The notes beneath the pieces were generated by a model. The model had not been told where the DNA came from, ran no database searches, and saw nothing but the letters and a program-made list of their open reading frames with translations. This document shows, one piece after another, positions 37,633 to 46,555 of a DNA stretch of 64,000 nt. Made by a program: the position numbers and the translations under genes. Each line of letters starts with the position of its first letter. The first letter of the stretch is position 1. Source of the DNA: Deltaproteobacteria bacterium (GTDB lineage: Bacteria > Myxococcota_C > UBA6777); contig SBHC01000010.1 in assembly GCA_006226375.1 (NCBI GenBank), forward strand, positions 610,492 to 674,491. The letters run 5' to 3'.

Positions 37633-37893
37633 TTAGATGGGAGCTTTCTCGATGACCTGACTCACCCGCCACCGCTTGTGACGGCTGAGGGGGCGGGTCT
37701 CTTCGATCATCACTCGATCGCCCACACGACATTCGTTGGTTTCATCGTGCGCCTGGTAGCGGTTGCTACGAACAACGTACTTGTGAAACTTTTTGTCTTT
37801 GACTGTGCGTTCCACTTGGACCACAACAGTCTTGCTCATTTTGTCGCTCACAACGACCCCTGTGAGGGTCTTTTGATTGCCCTTTTCTGTCAT
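37633..37893 (-). CDS. rpsQ: 30S ribosomal protein S17
   Basis: S17 is an OB-fold protein binding 16S rRNA. The 86 residues contain [40 protein letters not shown] and [13 protein letters not shown], the family signature. It is preceded by a 175-bp spacer that carries an internal promoter. Confidence 0.98.
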   Translation of the reverse strand: MTEKGNQKTLTGVVVSDKMSKTVVVQVERTVKDKKFHKYVVRSNRYQAHDETNECRVGDRVMIEETRPLSRHKRWRVSQVIEKAPI

Positions 37894-37940
37894 CAGAGCA
37901 CCCTATTTCGGTAGAAAAACGATCGATAGCCCTCGTAAGG

Positions 37941-37976
37941 GAGTGGTCTTATACTTCAACCACTCGCGCTTGTCAA
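37941..37976 (-). promoter_or_regulatory. Internal promoter before rpsQ, overlapped by an inverted repeat
   Basis: Minus-strand TTGACA (37971-37976), a 17-nt spacer and TATAAG (37948-37953) form a near-consensus sigma-70-type promoter 55 bp before the rpsQ start. A perfect 7-bp inverted repeat, GAGTGGT (37941-37947) and ACCACTC (37959-37965), flanks the -10 box, as an operator would. It would give separate expression of rpsQ and all genes downstream. Confidence 0.7.
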
Positions 37977-38068
37977 CCCTTAATCGCGATCGAAAGCTAT
38001 GGTTTTTTTTGGGATATCGGATCGACGGTGCAGCGTAGGAGGATCCCATTGCTGCAACACCAGGTTAG

Positions 38069-38269
38069 TTAGTTGCGTTCGTTCTGCACGGTGAGGATAC
38101 GAGCGATGTTCCGCTTCACGAGTTGGATGCGGCGGAAGTTCTCCAACTGGCCTGTGTGGTGTTGAAACCGCAAGTTGAACAGTTCCTGGCGGTAGTCGTC
38201 CAGGTACTTTTGCAGCTCGTCCTCGGACAGACCTCGCAAGTTCTCAGCGCTAATGTTGTTTTCAGACAT
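38069..38269 (-). CDS. rpmC: 50S ribosomal protein L29
   Basis: L29 lies near the peptide exit tunnel. The 66 residues contain LRGLSEDELQKYLDDYRQEL, FNLRFQHHTGQLENFRRIQL and VKRNIARILT, as in the family. Its start is at the stop of rplP (1-bp overlap), indicating coupling. Confidence 0.97.
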   Translation of the reverse strand: MSENNISAENLRGLSEDELQKYLDDYRQELFNLRFQHHTGQLENFRRIQLVKRNIARILTVQNERN

Positions 38270-38682
38270 TAGAAGTCCTCCCGTTTCACAATTTTGGTGG
38301 GAAACGGCAATTTGGCAGCTGCCAAGCGCATGGCAGAGCGGGCCAATTCTTCGGGTACCCCTTCCAATTCGTAGAGGATCCGACCGGGAGCGATCGGAGC
38401 TACCCAGTACTCGGGGTTCCCTTTCCCGCGACCCATACGAGTCTCTGCGGGCTTTTCGGTGATGGGTTTGTCTGGGAACACACGGATCCAGACTTTACCG
38501 ACACGCTTGACGTGACGGGTCATCGCAATACGGCCGGCCTCAATTTGGCGGGCGGTCATCCAACCGGTGCCGACTGCCTGCAGGCCGAAGTCGCCGAAGT
38601 TCAATTCCGTACCACGCTTGGCGCGTTTACGGTGACGACCTTTATGACGTTTACGAAACTTGGTGCGTTTTGGTGACAGCAT
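38269..38682 (-). CDS. rplP: 50S ribosomal protein L16
   Basis: L16 contacts the A-site tRNA. The 137 residues start [20 protein letters not shown] and contain [20 protein letters not shown] and [18 protein letters not shown], all diagnostic. It is separated from rpsC by a structured 171-bp spacer. Confidence 0.98.
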   Translation of the reverse strand: MLSPKRTKFRKRHKGRHRKRAKRGTELNFGDFGLQAVGTGWMTARQIEAGRIAMTRHVKRVGKVWIRVFPDKPITEKPAETRMGRGKGNPEYWVAPIAPGRILYELEGVPEELARSAMRLAAAKLPFPTKIVKREDF

Positions 38683-38700
38683 CGCTTTCGCTCCTTGTTC

Positions 38701-38812
38701 GACGGAACTCCGTCAGGGGAACATGTTCGGGCCCATTTGCATTGGGGCGAACACACGAGCGGGGCGGCATGCCGCCCCACTTGTTGCTCTGGAGCGGCGT
38801 GGGCCGTTCCAG
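38701..38812 (-). other. Cluster of strong inverted repeats in the rpsC-rplP spacer
   Basis: The 171-bp spacer contains GACGGA-AC-TCCGTC (38701-38714), GAACATGTTC (38719-38728), the perfect 18-bp palindrome GGGGCGGCATGCCGCCCC (38761-38778), and CTGGAGCGGC paired with GCCGTTCCAG (38789-38812, one G-U). No T-run follows in the minus direction. Likely an RNA processing or attenuation-like region; function unknown. Confidence 0.6.
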
Positions 38813-38853
38813 ATCGTGTTGTTGCTTCGCGATGAAGCGGAGAATCGAATCGC

Positions 38854-39495
38854 TTAGTTGCGCTTTCGCTCGTGGATAACTTCGCCTTTGAAGATCCACA
38901 CTTTGACACCGATCGACCCGTAGGTGGTGACGGCTTCGGAGAAGCCGTAGTCGATGTCAGCACGCAGGGTGTGCAAGGGCACGCGACCTTCGAGATATTG
39001 CTCGCGTCGGGCCATTTCTGCACCGCCCAAGCGGCCAGCGCAACCGATACGAATGCCTTGAGCGCCGAGCTTCATGGCGTTTCCAACAGCTTGCTTCATC
39101 GCGCGGCGGAAGGCCACACGACGGAGGAGCTTTTGAGCAACGCTATCAGCAACGAGCTGTGCATCGAGATCGGGACGGCGCACTTCTTCGATCTTGAGAA
39201 ACATTTCCGCGTCAGTGAGACGGGCCAGTTTCTTCTTGAGCGCGTCGATGCCAACACCTTTGCGACCGATGATCAAACCAGGTCGCGCGGTGTGAATGCT
39301 GATCTTTACCTTGTTCGCAGCACGCTCGATCTCCACTTTGGCAACACCGGCGTTCATGCATTCTTTGCGGATAAACTCGCGAAGAACGATGTCTTCGTGC
39401 AGCCAATCAGCGTAGCTCTTCTCGCCGTACCATTTGGAGTCCCACGAGCGAATTACGCCCAGGCGAAAGCCAACGGGATGTACCTTCTGCCCCAT
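38854..39495 (-). CDS. rpsC: 30S ribosomal protein S3
   Basis: S3 lies at the mRNA entry site. The 213 residues start [20 protein letters not shown], contain the KH-domain loop [20 protein letters not shown], and end [20 protein letters not shown] followed by [10 protein letters not shown], all typical. It lies 4 bp after rplV. Confidence 0.98.
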   Translation of the reverse strand: MGQKVHPVGFRLGVIRSWDSKWYGEKSYADWLHEDIVLREFIRKECMNAGVAKVEIERAANKVKISIHTARPGLIIGRKGVGIDALKKKLARLTDAEMFLKIEEVRRPDLDAQLVADSVAQKLLRRVAFRRAMKQAVGNAMKLGAQGIRIGCAGRLGGAEMARREQYLEGRVPLHTLRADIDYGFSEAVTTYGSIGVKVWIFKGEVIHERKRN

Positions 39496-39499
39496 GAAA

Positions 39500-39931
39500 C
39501 TATTCCTTCTCTTTCAAGACGATGGTGATGTGACTCATTTTCTTACGAATGCGAGAGGCGCGGCCCATCGCACGAGGACGGAAGCGGTGAAGGGTTCGAC
39601 CTTCGTCAACCCATACGTTGTGCACGTACAGGTTGTCTTCGTCACGTCGCTCGTCTTCGTTCTTTGCGTTGGCCACTGCCGACTTGAGCAGTTTCAACAT
39701 CGGTCGAGCCGCAAGACGTGGAGAGAACTCCAACTTCAAAATAGCGGTCTCTACGTCCATTCCGCGGATTTGATCAGCGATCAAGCGCACTTTACGCGGA
39801 GCCATACGAAGGTGGTGCAAGCGAGCGCGAACTTCCGGCAATTTGCCGTGTTCTTCGCGGTAAGCACGGCGTACTTTACGCGGGCTTCGCTTGCTCTTCT
39901 TAGTGCGCCGATTCTCTTTGAGCGTGTCCAT
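39500..39931 (-). CDS. rplV: 50S ribosomal protein L22
   Basis: L22 lines the exit tunnel. The core has [20 protein letters not shown] and the C-terminal end [20 protein letters not shown]. The 143-residue protein is longer than the typical 110 because of a basic N-terminal extension of about 30 residues ([20 protein letters not shown]). The extension is in frame with the only good start; whether it is translated in full is likely but unproven. Confidence 0.96.
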   Translation of the reverse strand: MDTLKENRRTKKSKRSPRKVRRAYREEHGKLPEVRARLHHLRMAPRKVRLIADQIRGMDVETAILKLEFSPRLAARPMLKLLKSAVANAKNEDERRDEDNLYVHNVWVDEGRTLHRFRPRAMGRASRIRKKMSHITIVLKEKE

Positions 39932-39943
39932 AAAGCACCTCTT

Positions 39944-39961
39944 ATCTATGCTGGCATAGAT
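39944..39961 (-). other. Stem-loop in the rpsS-rplV spacer
   Basis: ATCTATG (39944-39950), CTGG loop, CATAGAT (39955-39961): a perfect 7-bp stem in the 62-bp spacer, about 13 bp before the rplV start. Confidence 0.45.
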
Positions 39962-39993
39962 GGGTTGTCAATCAGAAGCAAAGGGGCTGCTTA

Positions 39994-40269
39994 CTAGCGG
40001 CGACCTTTGCGATCTCCGGCGTGGCCTCGGAAGGTGCGCGTGGGCGCAAATTCACCCAGCTTGTGACCGACCATGTTCTCGGTCACGTACACGGGAACGT
40101 GTTGTTTCCCATTGTGCACTGCGAAGGTGTGTCCGACGAACTCAGGAAGAATGGTCGAGCGTCGGCTCCAGGTCTTGATAACACGCTTGGAGTTTTCCTC
40201 GTTGGCCTTTTCGACTTTGCGCATCAGATGCTCATCGAAAAACGGGCCTTTGCGAATAGAACGTGGCAT
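39994..40269 (-). CDS. rpsS: 30S ribosomal protein S19
   Basis: S19 sits in the head of the 30S subunit. The 91 residues start [20 protein letters not shown] and contain [20 protein letters not shown] and [14 protein letters not shown], which are diagnostic. It follows rplB by 15 bp. Confidence 0.98.
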   Translation of the reverse strand: MPRSIRKGPFFDEHLMRKVEKANEENSKRVIKTWSRRSTILPEFVGHTFAVHNGKQHVPVYVTENMVGHKLGEFAPTRTFRGHAGDRKGRR

Positions 40270-40284
40270 GGAATCCTCCCAGGC

Positions 40285-41112
40285 TTAGCGTTGACCACGT
40301 CGTTTGACGATATATTTGCTCGAAGGCTTGCGCTTCTTGCGAGTCTTGTAACCTTTGGTGGGCTTACCCCAGGGGGTGCAAGGGTGACGACCACCGCTGG
40401 AGCGACCTTCACCACCACCCATCGGGTGGTCAACCGGGTTCATGGCCACACCACGAACACTTGGACGGCGACCAAGCCAGCGAGTGCGGCCTGCTTTGCC
40501 CAAGGAAATGTTGTAGTGGTTGGCGTTGCCCACCTGGCCCACGGTCGCGCGGCAGAGCTTGTGCACCTGTCGCATTTCACCGGAGGGCAGACGAAGCAGA
40601 GCGTAGTTGCCTTCCTTCGCCATTAGGGTAGCACCGGAGCCAGCGCTACGAACCATCTGACCACCGCGGCCGATCTTCAACTCAATGTTGTGAATGATCG
40701 TACCGGTGGGGATCGATTCCAGACGCATGCAGTTACCTGGTGCGATATCCACTTGCTGATTCGAGCTCAGCACAGTGTCTCCCACAGACAACTTGGCAGG
40801 TGCGATGATGTATCGCTTCTCACCATCCGCGTAATGCAACAGCGCGATGCGTGCAGTGCGGTTGGGATCGTACTCGATGGAGGCCACGCGAGCGGGCACA
40901 TCCAACTTGTCACGACGGAAGTCGATGCGACGGTATTTGCGCTTGGCGCCGCCACCTCGGTGACGAGCCGTAATCTTACCGCGGCTGTTTCGGCCACCCT
41001 TTTTCTTCAAGGGCTCCAACAAGGACCGCTCTGGAGCTTTACTGGTCAGCTCTTCGAAGTCCGCGCCGCTCATATCCCTGCGACCAGGCGATGTCGGTTT
41101 GTACTTTTTCAT
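40285..41112 (-). CDS. rplB: 50S ribosomal protein L2
   Basis: L2 is needed for subunit association and peptidyl transfer. The 275 residues contain the L2 signatures [40 protein letters not shown] and the C-terminal [18 protein letters not shown] with the conserved His of the active region. Confidence 0.98.
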   Translation of the reverse strand: MKKYKPTSPGRRDMSGADFEELTSKAPERSLLEPLKKKGGRNSRGKITARHRGGGAKRKYRRIDFRRDKLDVPARVASIEYDPNRTARIALLHYADGEKRYIIAPAKLSVGDTVLSSNQQVDIAPGNCMRLESIPTGTIIHNIELKIGRGGQMVRSAGSGATLMAKEGNYALLRLPSGEMRQVHKLCRATVGQVGNANHYNISLGKAGRTRWLGRRPSVRGVAMNPVDHPMGGGEGRSSGGRHPCTPWGKPTKGYKTRKKRKPSSKYIVKRRGQR

Positions 41113-41153
41113 CGGATCTCTCTCGTTCGCAAGTTCGTTCGTACCAAGAAGGT

Positions 41154-41450
41154 TTACGACGCTTCGAAGAATTCGATGTGGCTACCTTCTCCGAGGGTCA
41201 CAATCGCCTTCTTCCAGTTGGGTCGTTTGCCAAACCCACGGCCGTAACGCTTGACTTTTCCGCGCATGATCTGCGTGCGGACAGACGTCACATTCACTTC
41301 GAACAATGTCTCGACCGCCTGCTTGATCTCGATCTTGTTGGCGTTGTGTTGTACCACAAAGCAGACTTGGTTCAACTCATCTCGCATCAGCGCGCTCTTT
41401 TCAGTGAGCACCGGGCGGAGGATGATTTCGTGTGGTGACTTGTTCATCAC
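41154..41450 (-). CDS. rplW: 50S ribosomal protein L23
   Basis: L23 is at the tunnel exit, where trigger factor and SRP dock. The 98 residues include [20 protein letters not shown] and [20 protein letters not shown] followed by [16 protein letters not shown], typical of L23. Confidence 0.97.
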   Translation of the reverse strand: MMNKSPHEIILRPVLTEKSALMRDELNQVCFVVQHNANKIEIKQAVETLFEVNVTSVRTQIMRGKVKRYGRGFGKRPNWKKAIVTLGEGSHIEFFEAS

Positions 41451-41511
41451 TATGTTTCCTTTGCTTGGTTCCCCTGCTCACGCAGAGCAGAGCACACGCA
41501 AGAACGCTCGA

Positions 41512-42207
41512 TTATTCGGAAGCAGTTTCTTCCGAAGCTTCTACAGTTGCTTCTTCTGCTGCGTCAAAGCGATCGGGGCGCACAGCCTTGTTCAATCGCT
41601 CGTCCACCAGCTTGGCCGCTTCTTCGGTCAAGATCAGGTTGTCATAACGAAGCAAGTCGTACACGTTCAGGCCCGCGGGGGGGAGCACCTGGAACGTGGG
41701 CAGGTTGCGACAGGACAGCAAAAGGTTTGCGTTGTTGTCCACGTCGATCACCAAAGCTTCGGAGAGATCGAAACGCTCAAAGATCGCCTTGAGGTTCTTG
41801 GTTTTGATCTCAGCCAGCTCCAAGTTGTCAAGAATGAACAACTGGTTGTTCTGTGCGCGAAGCGACAGAGCGGAGCGAAGCGCAGCCTGACGAACCTTCT
41901 TGGGTACGGTGTAGGAGTAGTCACGGAGCTTGGGTCCGTGAGCTACACCACCACCCACCATCACGGGGGAGCGGGTAGAACCTTGACGGGCACGACCGGT
42001 TCCCTTCTGACGGAAAGGCTTGCGACCACCACCACGCACTTCGGTGCGGGTCTTGGCTTTGGCGGTTCCAGCACGGCGCGAAGCCAACTGATTGCGAACC
42101 ACTTCCCAAAACAGGTGCTCTTTGACTTCGGTGTCAAACACAGTGTCCGACAGCTCGATCGAAGACACCTTGTCGTGGTTTTGGTTGAATACGTCAAAGG
42201 TAGCCAT
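41512..42207 (-). CDS. rplD: 50S ribosomal protein L4
   Basis: L4 lines the exit tunnel and in E. coli represses the S10 operon. The 231 residues contain the tunnel loop TRTEVRGGGRKPFRQKGTGR, ARQGSTRSPVMVGGGVAHGP and, near the end, LLRYDNLILTEEAAKLVDER. An acidic C-terminal tail (EEATVEASEETASE) is extra. Its ATG overlaps the rplC stop by 1 bp. Confidence 0.98.
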   Translation of the reverse strand: MATFDVFNQNHDKVSSIELSDTVFDTEVKEHLFWEVVRNQLASRRAGTAKAKTRTEVRGGGRKPFRQKGTGRARQGSTRSPVMVGGGVAHGPKLRDYSYTVPKKVRQAALRSALSLRAQNNQLFILDNLELAEIKTKNLKAIFERFDLSEALVIDVDNNANLLLSCRNLPTFQVLPPAGLNVYDLLRYDNLILTEEAAKLVDERLNKAVRPDRFDAAEEATVEASEETASE

Positions 42208-42851
42208 TATTCGCTCCCTTTCTTCTTGCGTCGAATCAAGACAAAGTTATTGTTGGAGCCGGGCACAGCGCCCTTGACCAACAACAGGTTGTTTTGCACG
42301 TCGACTTCGACCACTTCCAGGTTTTGGACCGTCACGCGCTTGCCGCCAGTGCGACCCGCCATGCGGTGGCCCTTGAAGACCTTACCGGGGTAAGCACACT
42401 GACCGATCGAACCAGGACCACGACGGTTCATACCACCGTGAGTCATTCGTCCACCTCGGAATCCGTGACGCTTCATTACCCCTTGGAAACCACGACCTTT
42501 GCTGGTACCGGTCACAGCAACTTTTTCACCCGCAGCCGCGAATTGCGCCAGGGAGATTTCGTCACCTTCGTTGTACTCGTCGATGTTTTCCACACGGAAT
42601 TCAACGATCTTTCGGAACGCGCCCTGTCCAGCCTTTTTGAAGTGACCCAACATTGCATTGTTGGTGTAAGGCCTTTGAGCTTTTTGGCGTTCAAAACCCA
42701 GTTGAATCGCGTTGTATCCGTCGCGTTCGACGGTTTTCTTTTGCAGGACCACACAGGGTCCTACTTGCAAGACTGTCACCGGAATGCGGTGACCATCGTA
42801 GGAGTAGACTTGCGTCATTCCCAGTTTTTTGCCAATCAATCCATTACTCAT
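42207..42851 (-). CDS. rplC: 50S ribosomal protein L3
   Basis: L3 reaches the peptidyl-transferase centre. The 214 residues begin GLIGKKLGMTQVYSYDGHRI and contain the L3 signature VTGTSKGRGFQGVMKRHGFR and GGMNRRGPGSIGQCAYPGKV. The protein lies between rpsJ and rplD, as in standard S10 operons. Confidence 0.98.
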   Translation of the reverse strand: MSNGLIGKKLGMTQVYSYDGHRIPVTVLQVGPCVVLQKKTVERDGYNAIQLGFERQKAQRPYTNNAMLGHFKKAGQGAFRKIVEFRVENIDEYNEGDEISLAQFAAAGEKVAVTGTSKGRGFQGVMKRHGFRGGRMTHGGMNRRGPGSIGQCAYPGKVFKGHRMAGRTGGKRVTVQNLEVVEVDVQNNLLLVKGAVPGSNNNFVLIRRKKKGSE

Positions 42852-42923
42852 GGTTGACCCCTTATCTCAAGCGCGTGTACGCACTACTAGGAGGCGGCAC
42901 ACCTGCCCATGTTGCACTCGTTG

Positions 42924-43232
42924 TTAAACCTGCTTGATCTCGACATCAACACCAGCGGACAAGTCGAGCTTCATCAACGCTTCAAGGGTCTCTTGCGTTG
43001 GGTCAAGAATCTCCACGAGTCGCTTGTGGGTGCGGATCTCAAATTGCTCACGGCTCTTTTTGTCCACGTGGACCGAACGCAACACGGTGTACTTGTTGAT
43101 TTTGGTGGGCAACGGAATCGGTCCCGCCACCTCCGAACGTGTCTTGATGGCGGTGTCTACGATTTCTTGCGTGGACTGATCCAGCAGTTTGTGATCGTAG
43201 GCTTTCAAACAGATTCGGATCTTCGTCGTCAT
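42924..43232 (-). CDS. rpsJ: 30S ribosomal protein S10
   Basis: S10 is a 30S head protein, and in other bacteria also NusE of antitermination. The 102 residues contain [40 protein letters not shown] and [20 protein letters not shown], diagnostic. It directly follows rpsG after 133 bp, with fusA and tuf missing in between. Confidence 0.98.
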   Translation of the reverse strand: MTTKIRICLKAYDHKLLDQSTQEIVDTAIKTRSEVAGPIPLPTKINKYTVLRSVHVDKKSREQFEIRTHKRLVEILDPTQETLEALMKLDLSAGVDVEIKQV

Positions 43233-43259
43233 GGTTATACCTCGGATCTAACACTGCAA

Positions 43260-43275
43260 AGCCGAACACTCGGCT
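43260..43275 (-). other. Stem-loop in the rpsG-rpsJ spacer
   Basis: AGCCGA (43260-43265) pairs with TCGGCT (43270-43275) around a four-base loop. On the minus strand it is followed by TTTGC, a weak T-run. It lies where the fusA-tuf genes would normally be and could be a partial terminator or processing site. Confidence 0.4.
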
Positions 43276-43365
43276 GTGTCATAATTGGAGGGGGTTGCGG
43301 TGTCAGACCCTTCCCTTTGGGTTATCGAGTCCAAACACAACACCAACCCACCGCGTGGGCGTTCG

Positions 43366-43836
43366 CTACCAGCGGTAGTGAGCGAAGGCCTTGTTGGCTT
43401 CCGCCATGCGGTGCGTGTCTTCTCTTTTCTTGACGGCAGAACCGCGGTTGTTGAACGCGTCCAACAATTCGCCCGCGAGTTTCTCTCGCATGGTCCGCTC
43501 ACTGCGTCCCTTGGAGTAGGAGATCAGCCAACGCAGGGCCAGAGCGATGCGGCGTTCGGAGCGAACTTCCACAGGCACCTGGTAGGTCGAACCACCGACT
43601 CGGCGGCTCTTTACTTCAACCTGGGGCTTCAAATTTTCGATCGCCTTGCGGAACACTTCCACCGGATCACGCTGGGTGCGTTCTTCGATAAGATCGAAGG
43701 CACCGTACAGGATCCGCTCTGCGAGCGATTTCTTTCCGCGCTGCATCAAGTTAGCGATGCAACGACCTACCAATGGATCATGGTACTTGGGGTCGAGAGA
43801 AACCCTTTTCCTGCGAATGACTCTACGCCTTGGCAT
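43366..43836 (-). CDS. rpsG: 30S ribosomal protein S7
   Basis: S7 organises the 30S head. The 156 residues begin [20 protein letters not shown] and contain [20 protein letters not shown] and [20 protein letters not shown]. The ATG at 43836 gives the conserved N terminus; an in-frame GTG three codons upstream is the only alternative. Confidence 0.98.
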   Translation of the reverse strand: MPRRRVIRRKRVSLDPKYHDPLVGRCIANLMQRGKKSLAERILYGAFDLIEERTQRDPVEVFRKAIENLKPQVEVKSRRVGGSTYQVPVEVRSERRIALALRWLISYSKGRSERTMREKLAGELLDAFNNRGSAVKKREDTHRMAEANKAFAHYRW

Positions 43837-43937
43837 TGCGCACACTCTCTACTTTGGTGTTTCTTGAGAAGGTCTCACGTTGTCGCGAGACACGGGACAA
43901 CCTCGCCATCAAGGGGAGGTCATCAACCGCAAGCCTA

Positions 43938-44312
43938 TCAGTTCTTGGGTCGCTTGGTGCCGTACTTGGAGCGGCCTTTGCGTCGGTCTTGCACACCCAC
44001 GGAGTCGAGCGCCCCACGAATAATGTGGTAACGAACACCGGGCAAGTCTTTCACACGACCGCCGCGAATCAACACCACGGAGTGCTCTTGCAAGTTATGG
44101 CCTTCGCCCGGGATGTACGCGGTCACTTCCATTCCGTTGGTCAAACGGACACGAGCCACTTTGCGAAGAGCAGAGTTAGGCTTCTTTGGAGTGGTGGTGT
44201 ACACACGCACACACACGCCGCGCTTCTGGGGACAGCTCTTCAAAGCAGGAGCTGTGGTTTTCTTGCGGCGACTTGTGCGACCAAAGCGAATCAGCTGGTT
44301 AATGGTCGGCAT
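43938..44312 (-). CDS. rpsL: 30S ribosomal protein S12
   Basis: S12 controls decoding accuracy. The 124 residues start [20 protein letters not shown] and contain [11 protein letters not shown], with Lys at 43, and [11 protein letters not shown]. These are the wild-type residues at the positions where streptomycin-resistance mutations occur. It is the first gene of the merged operon, preceded by GGAG at a suitable distance. Confidence 0.98.
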   Translation of the reverse strand: MPTINQLIRFGRTSRRKKTTAPALKSCPQKRGVCVRVYTTTPKKPNSALRKVARVRLTNGMEVTAYIPGEGHNLQEHSVVLIRGGRVKDLPGVRYHIIRGALDSVGVQDRRKGRSKYGTKRPKN

Positions 44313-44704
44313 GGATGCCTCTCCTCAAGGGGGTTTGTGCGGAACATTCCCGCAATCGTCTACAGGTCGAATCCTGTACAGGAGCCGACAGAACAATGGA
44401 CCAAGTCAACACACAGACGCAGCCCAAACACAGAGAACCCTGTGTCGGCTGAAGGTTGATCGTTGATCGATCGCAGTCGCATGATTCGTTTGAAGCAATT
44501 CCTGATGATGCCGCTGGGGCACAAACAGTTGGAGGACACTACCGCAGCAGCATCCCTTGCTTCTCATGCGTATGCTCGTTTTTTTTCAAAGGAAAATGAG
44601 GGGCGAGATCTCACGATCTCTTAACTACACATATAGTGGAGTAAGGGTCACAGATCTTGTCTGGAGGACCCTGCAGGTACTCTTGTTCAGAGCAGCGAGG
44701 AGGG

Positions 44705-44733
44705 TTTATATCGACTTTCTTCTGGAGTGTCAA
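44705..44733 (-). promoter_or_regulatory. Main promoter of the str-S10-spc-alpha operon
   Basis: Minus-strand TTGACA (44728-44733), 17-nt spacer and TATAAA (44705-44710): near-perfect sigma-70-type promoter. Immediately upstream lies the AT-rich palindrome GTTTTTT-C-AAAAAAC (44736-44750), a good candidate for an UP element. Transcription would begin about 390 nt before rpsL. Confidence 0.75.
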
Positions 44734-44735
44734 CT

Positions 44736-44750
44736 GTTTTTTCAAAAAAC
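44736..44750. repeat. AT-rich palindrome upstream of the ribosomal promoter
   Basis: GTTTTTT, C, AAAAAAC: a 7-bp perfect inverted repeat adjacent to the -35 box, consistent with an UP element or bent DNA. Confidence 0.5.
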
Positions 44751-44823
44751 TTCCAACACATCCCTGCACTTCAGTCGCAGAGCCACCCTCCCCTGCTCGC
44801 TTGTTTGGCTCGGAACGAACCTT

Positions 44824-46365
44824 TTAGCGTTGGCGGCGGCGTTTTTTCTTGGATTTACGTCGAGATCGGCTTCGTTTGCGAGGCAACCTGGGGTACCTTC
44901 GACGTCGTCGCAAGCTTTGACGAGAGAGCCGCACAAATCGAACCACGCCATCGGCGATCCCTTGGGCGATCTTGTTGCGGTAAGCCTGAGTCCGCAGCAA
45001 AAGCTCTTCTCTCCGGTTGGACAAAAAGGAGGCTTCCACCAGGATCGAAGGGATGCCCGTAGCGTACAACAAATAGAACAACCCACGACGTACACCCAGA
45101 TCACGAATCCTTCTGTACTTACTGAGAACCCGCTTCATCAAAGAATTCTGGATCACCACGCCCAAGGTTTTGGACAAAATCAAGTTGGTTTTCAGCGCCA
45201 TACTGTCGAGAATCGCGCTCACCCCAGAGTTGAACTGTTTGGGATGAATGCCTTGGTTCTCACGGGCTAACAGGGCGTTGGACGACAACATCCGAGCCAC
45301 ATTAAAGCGCTGGTTCCAGTGCAAAACGTAGGTAGAGATGCCGCTGACTTTTCGGTTGAGGTTGGAGTTGGCGTGGATCGAGATCATCAGATCGGCCCCA
45401 CCCTGCTTAACTCTCTTCACCCTCTGATCCAGAGTCATGGTTCGATCACGACGCCGAACCAAGAACACACGTGTCCGCCTCAAGCGCTTCCGGAGAATGC
45501 GTTTGACTCGCTTGGCGATGTCGAGGGTTACCATTTTTTCTGCCAGACGTGTGGAACGCCCGACGGCACCATCTTCTTGTCCACCGTGACCTGCATCGAT
45601 CGCAATACTTCGAACACGAAAGGCGAAGGGGAGACGCTTGGGCATCGGCTGTCGAATCACCCAAGGCTGCCCCTTGGCAGGTCTCCACGAACCCTTTCTA
45701 CGGTTGGGAGCAGTCCATTGGTGTCCATGATGGTGGTGGTGATGTTGTCGTTTCCGTCGAGTTCGTCGCCATCGTCCGACGGGAGTAGGAGAGTCAGAGG
45801 GCATGGTCATGCTTGTTTTTGGATCGTTGGGCAAGGTACGTCCCACGTCAATGACGATCCGCATCGGGTTGCGCAACATTGTAACGCGATAATCGAGTTT
45901 GCGACGAAGTTCAAGAACCACACGTGTGGTCTTTAAGGTGTTCCGGCCCACACGCAGTTTGCGGATTCGCTTCCCACCCATGCGAAACGCAGAGCGGGTC
46001 CAATACCGCAGGGGGATGCAAGGGGTCAGGTCCACATACACCCGGAACGGTAAACCGATCCGCGGCTTGGCAGGGGCTTCCCCTTCGGCCACACCGCTCA
46101 ATCGTCCACCCCCAATCAAGACAACAACGCGGGTGTGCTTGCGTTTGATCTCATACCGGATGTCGGCCAATTTTTTGTTGTTCCCCCAGCTTTCTTGCGC
46201 CACCTTCACGTTGGTACGTGAGGACGCTTTCGCTTGGGGAGGCCCTGATGAGCGATGGGATGGATGATGACCCGGATGGGCCGATGTAGGTGTTGCATGA
46301 CCCAGACCAACAGCCAGCCCAAGGCCTGCGCAAAACAGACACATCAAATAGTGTTTAGGGTCCAA
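44824..46365 (-). CDS. N-acetylmuramoyl-L-alanine amidase with AMIN domain
   Basis: A periplasmic zinc amidase (amidase_3) that cuts the peptide from MurNAc in peptidoglycan during cell separation or remodelling. About 513 residues. It has a signal peptide (MCLFCAGLGLAVGLGHA region), an AMIN-like domain (about 70-180: VRLSG-like beta strands, RVYVDLTPC and RIVIDVGRTL), a His/Pro-rich linker (HHHHHHGH, possibly metal-binding) and the catalytic domain. The latter shows IAIDAGHGGQEDGAVG (zinc His), SIHANSNLN (zinc His) and ILVEASFLSNRRE (catalytic Glu). The C terminus is a long Arg/Lys tail (RRRRRYPRLPRKRSRSRRK). The TTG at 46365 is chosen because GGGAG lies eight bases upstream; ATG codons at 46395 and 46344 are alternatives. 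Divergent from thiI. Confidence 0.9.
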   Translation of the reverse strand: MDPKHYLMCLFCAGLGLAVGLGHATPTSAHPGHHPSHRSSGPPQAKASSRTNVKVAQESWGNNKKLADIRYEIKRKHTRVVVLIGGGRLSGVAEGEAPAKPRIGLPFRVYVDLTPCIPLRYWTRSAFRMGGKRIRKLRVGRNTLKTTRVVLELRRKLDYRVTMLRNPMRIVIDVGRTLPNDPKTSMTMPSDSPTPVGRWRRTRRKRQHHHHHHGHQWTAPNRRKGSWRPAKGQPWVIRQPMPKRLPFAFRVRSIAIDAGHGGQEDGAVGRSTRLAEKMVTLDIAKRVKRILRKRLRRTRVFLVRRRDRTMTLDQRVKRVKQGGADLMISIHANSNLNRKVSGISTYVLHWNQRFNVARMLSSNALLARENQGIHPKQFNSGVSAILDSMALKTNLILSKTLGVVIQNSLMKRVLSKYRRIRDLGVRRGLFYLLYATGIPSILVEASFLSNRREELLLRTQAYRNKIAQGIADGVVRFVRLSRQSLRRRRRYPRLPRKRSRSRRKSKKKRRRQR

Positions 46366-46555
46366 GACCGTTACTCCCACGATGTAACAACTCATGTTGT
46401 CAAAAAAAGCCAAACCCTTAACAGTATGGGGTCGGTCGACAGATGGAAGCAAGGGGGCCACTCGATGGCACCTCTTCTTGCCTCAACAGGGTCAAAGCTA
46501 TACCATCTTTGCCCGAAAGATTGAAGTTTGCGCCTTTTGGTTCAAAGAGAGAGGA

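Larger units (their letters stand above)
44313..44823. other. 511-bp stretch without a gene: leader and promoter region of the ribosomal operon
   Basis: No coding region is supported. On the minus strand it holds the main promoter and, downstream of it, a leader of about 390 nt with several small inverted repeats: GAGAT/ATCTC near 44608, TACAGG/CCTGTA near 44366, and GCGG/CCGC near 44343. No obvious leader ORF is seen. Confidence 0.6.
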
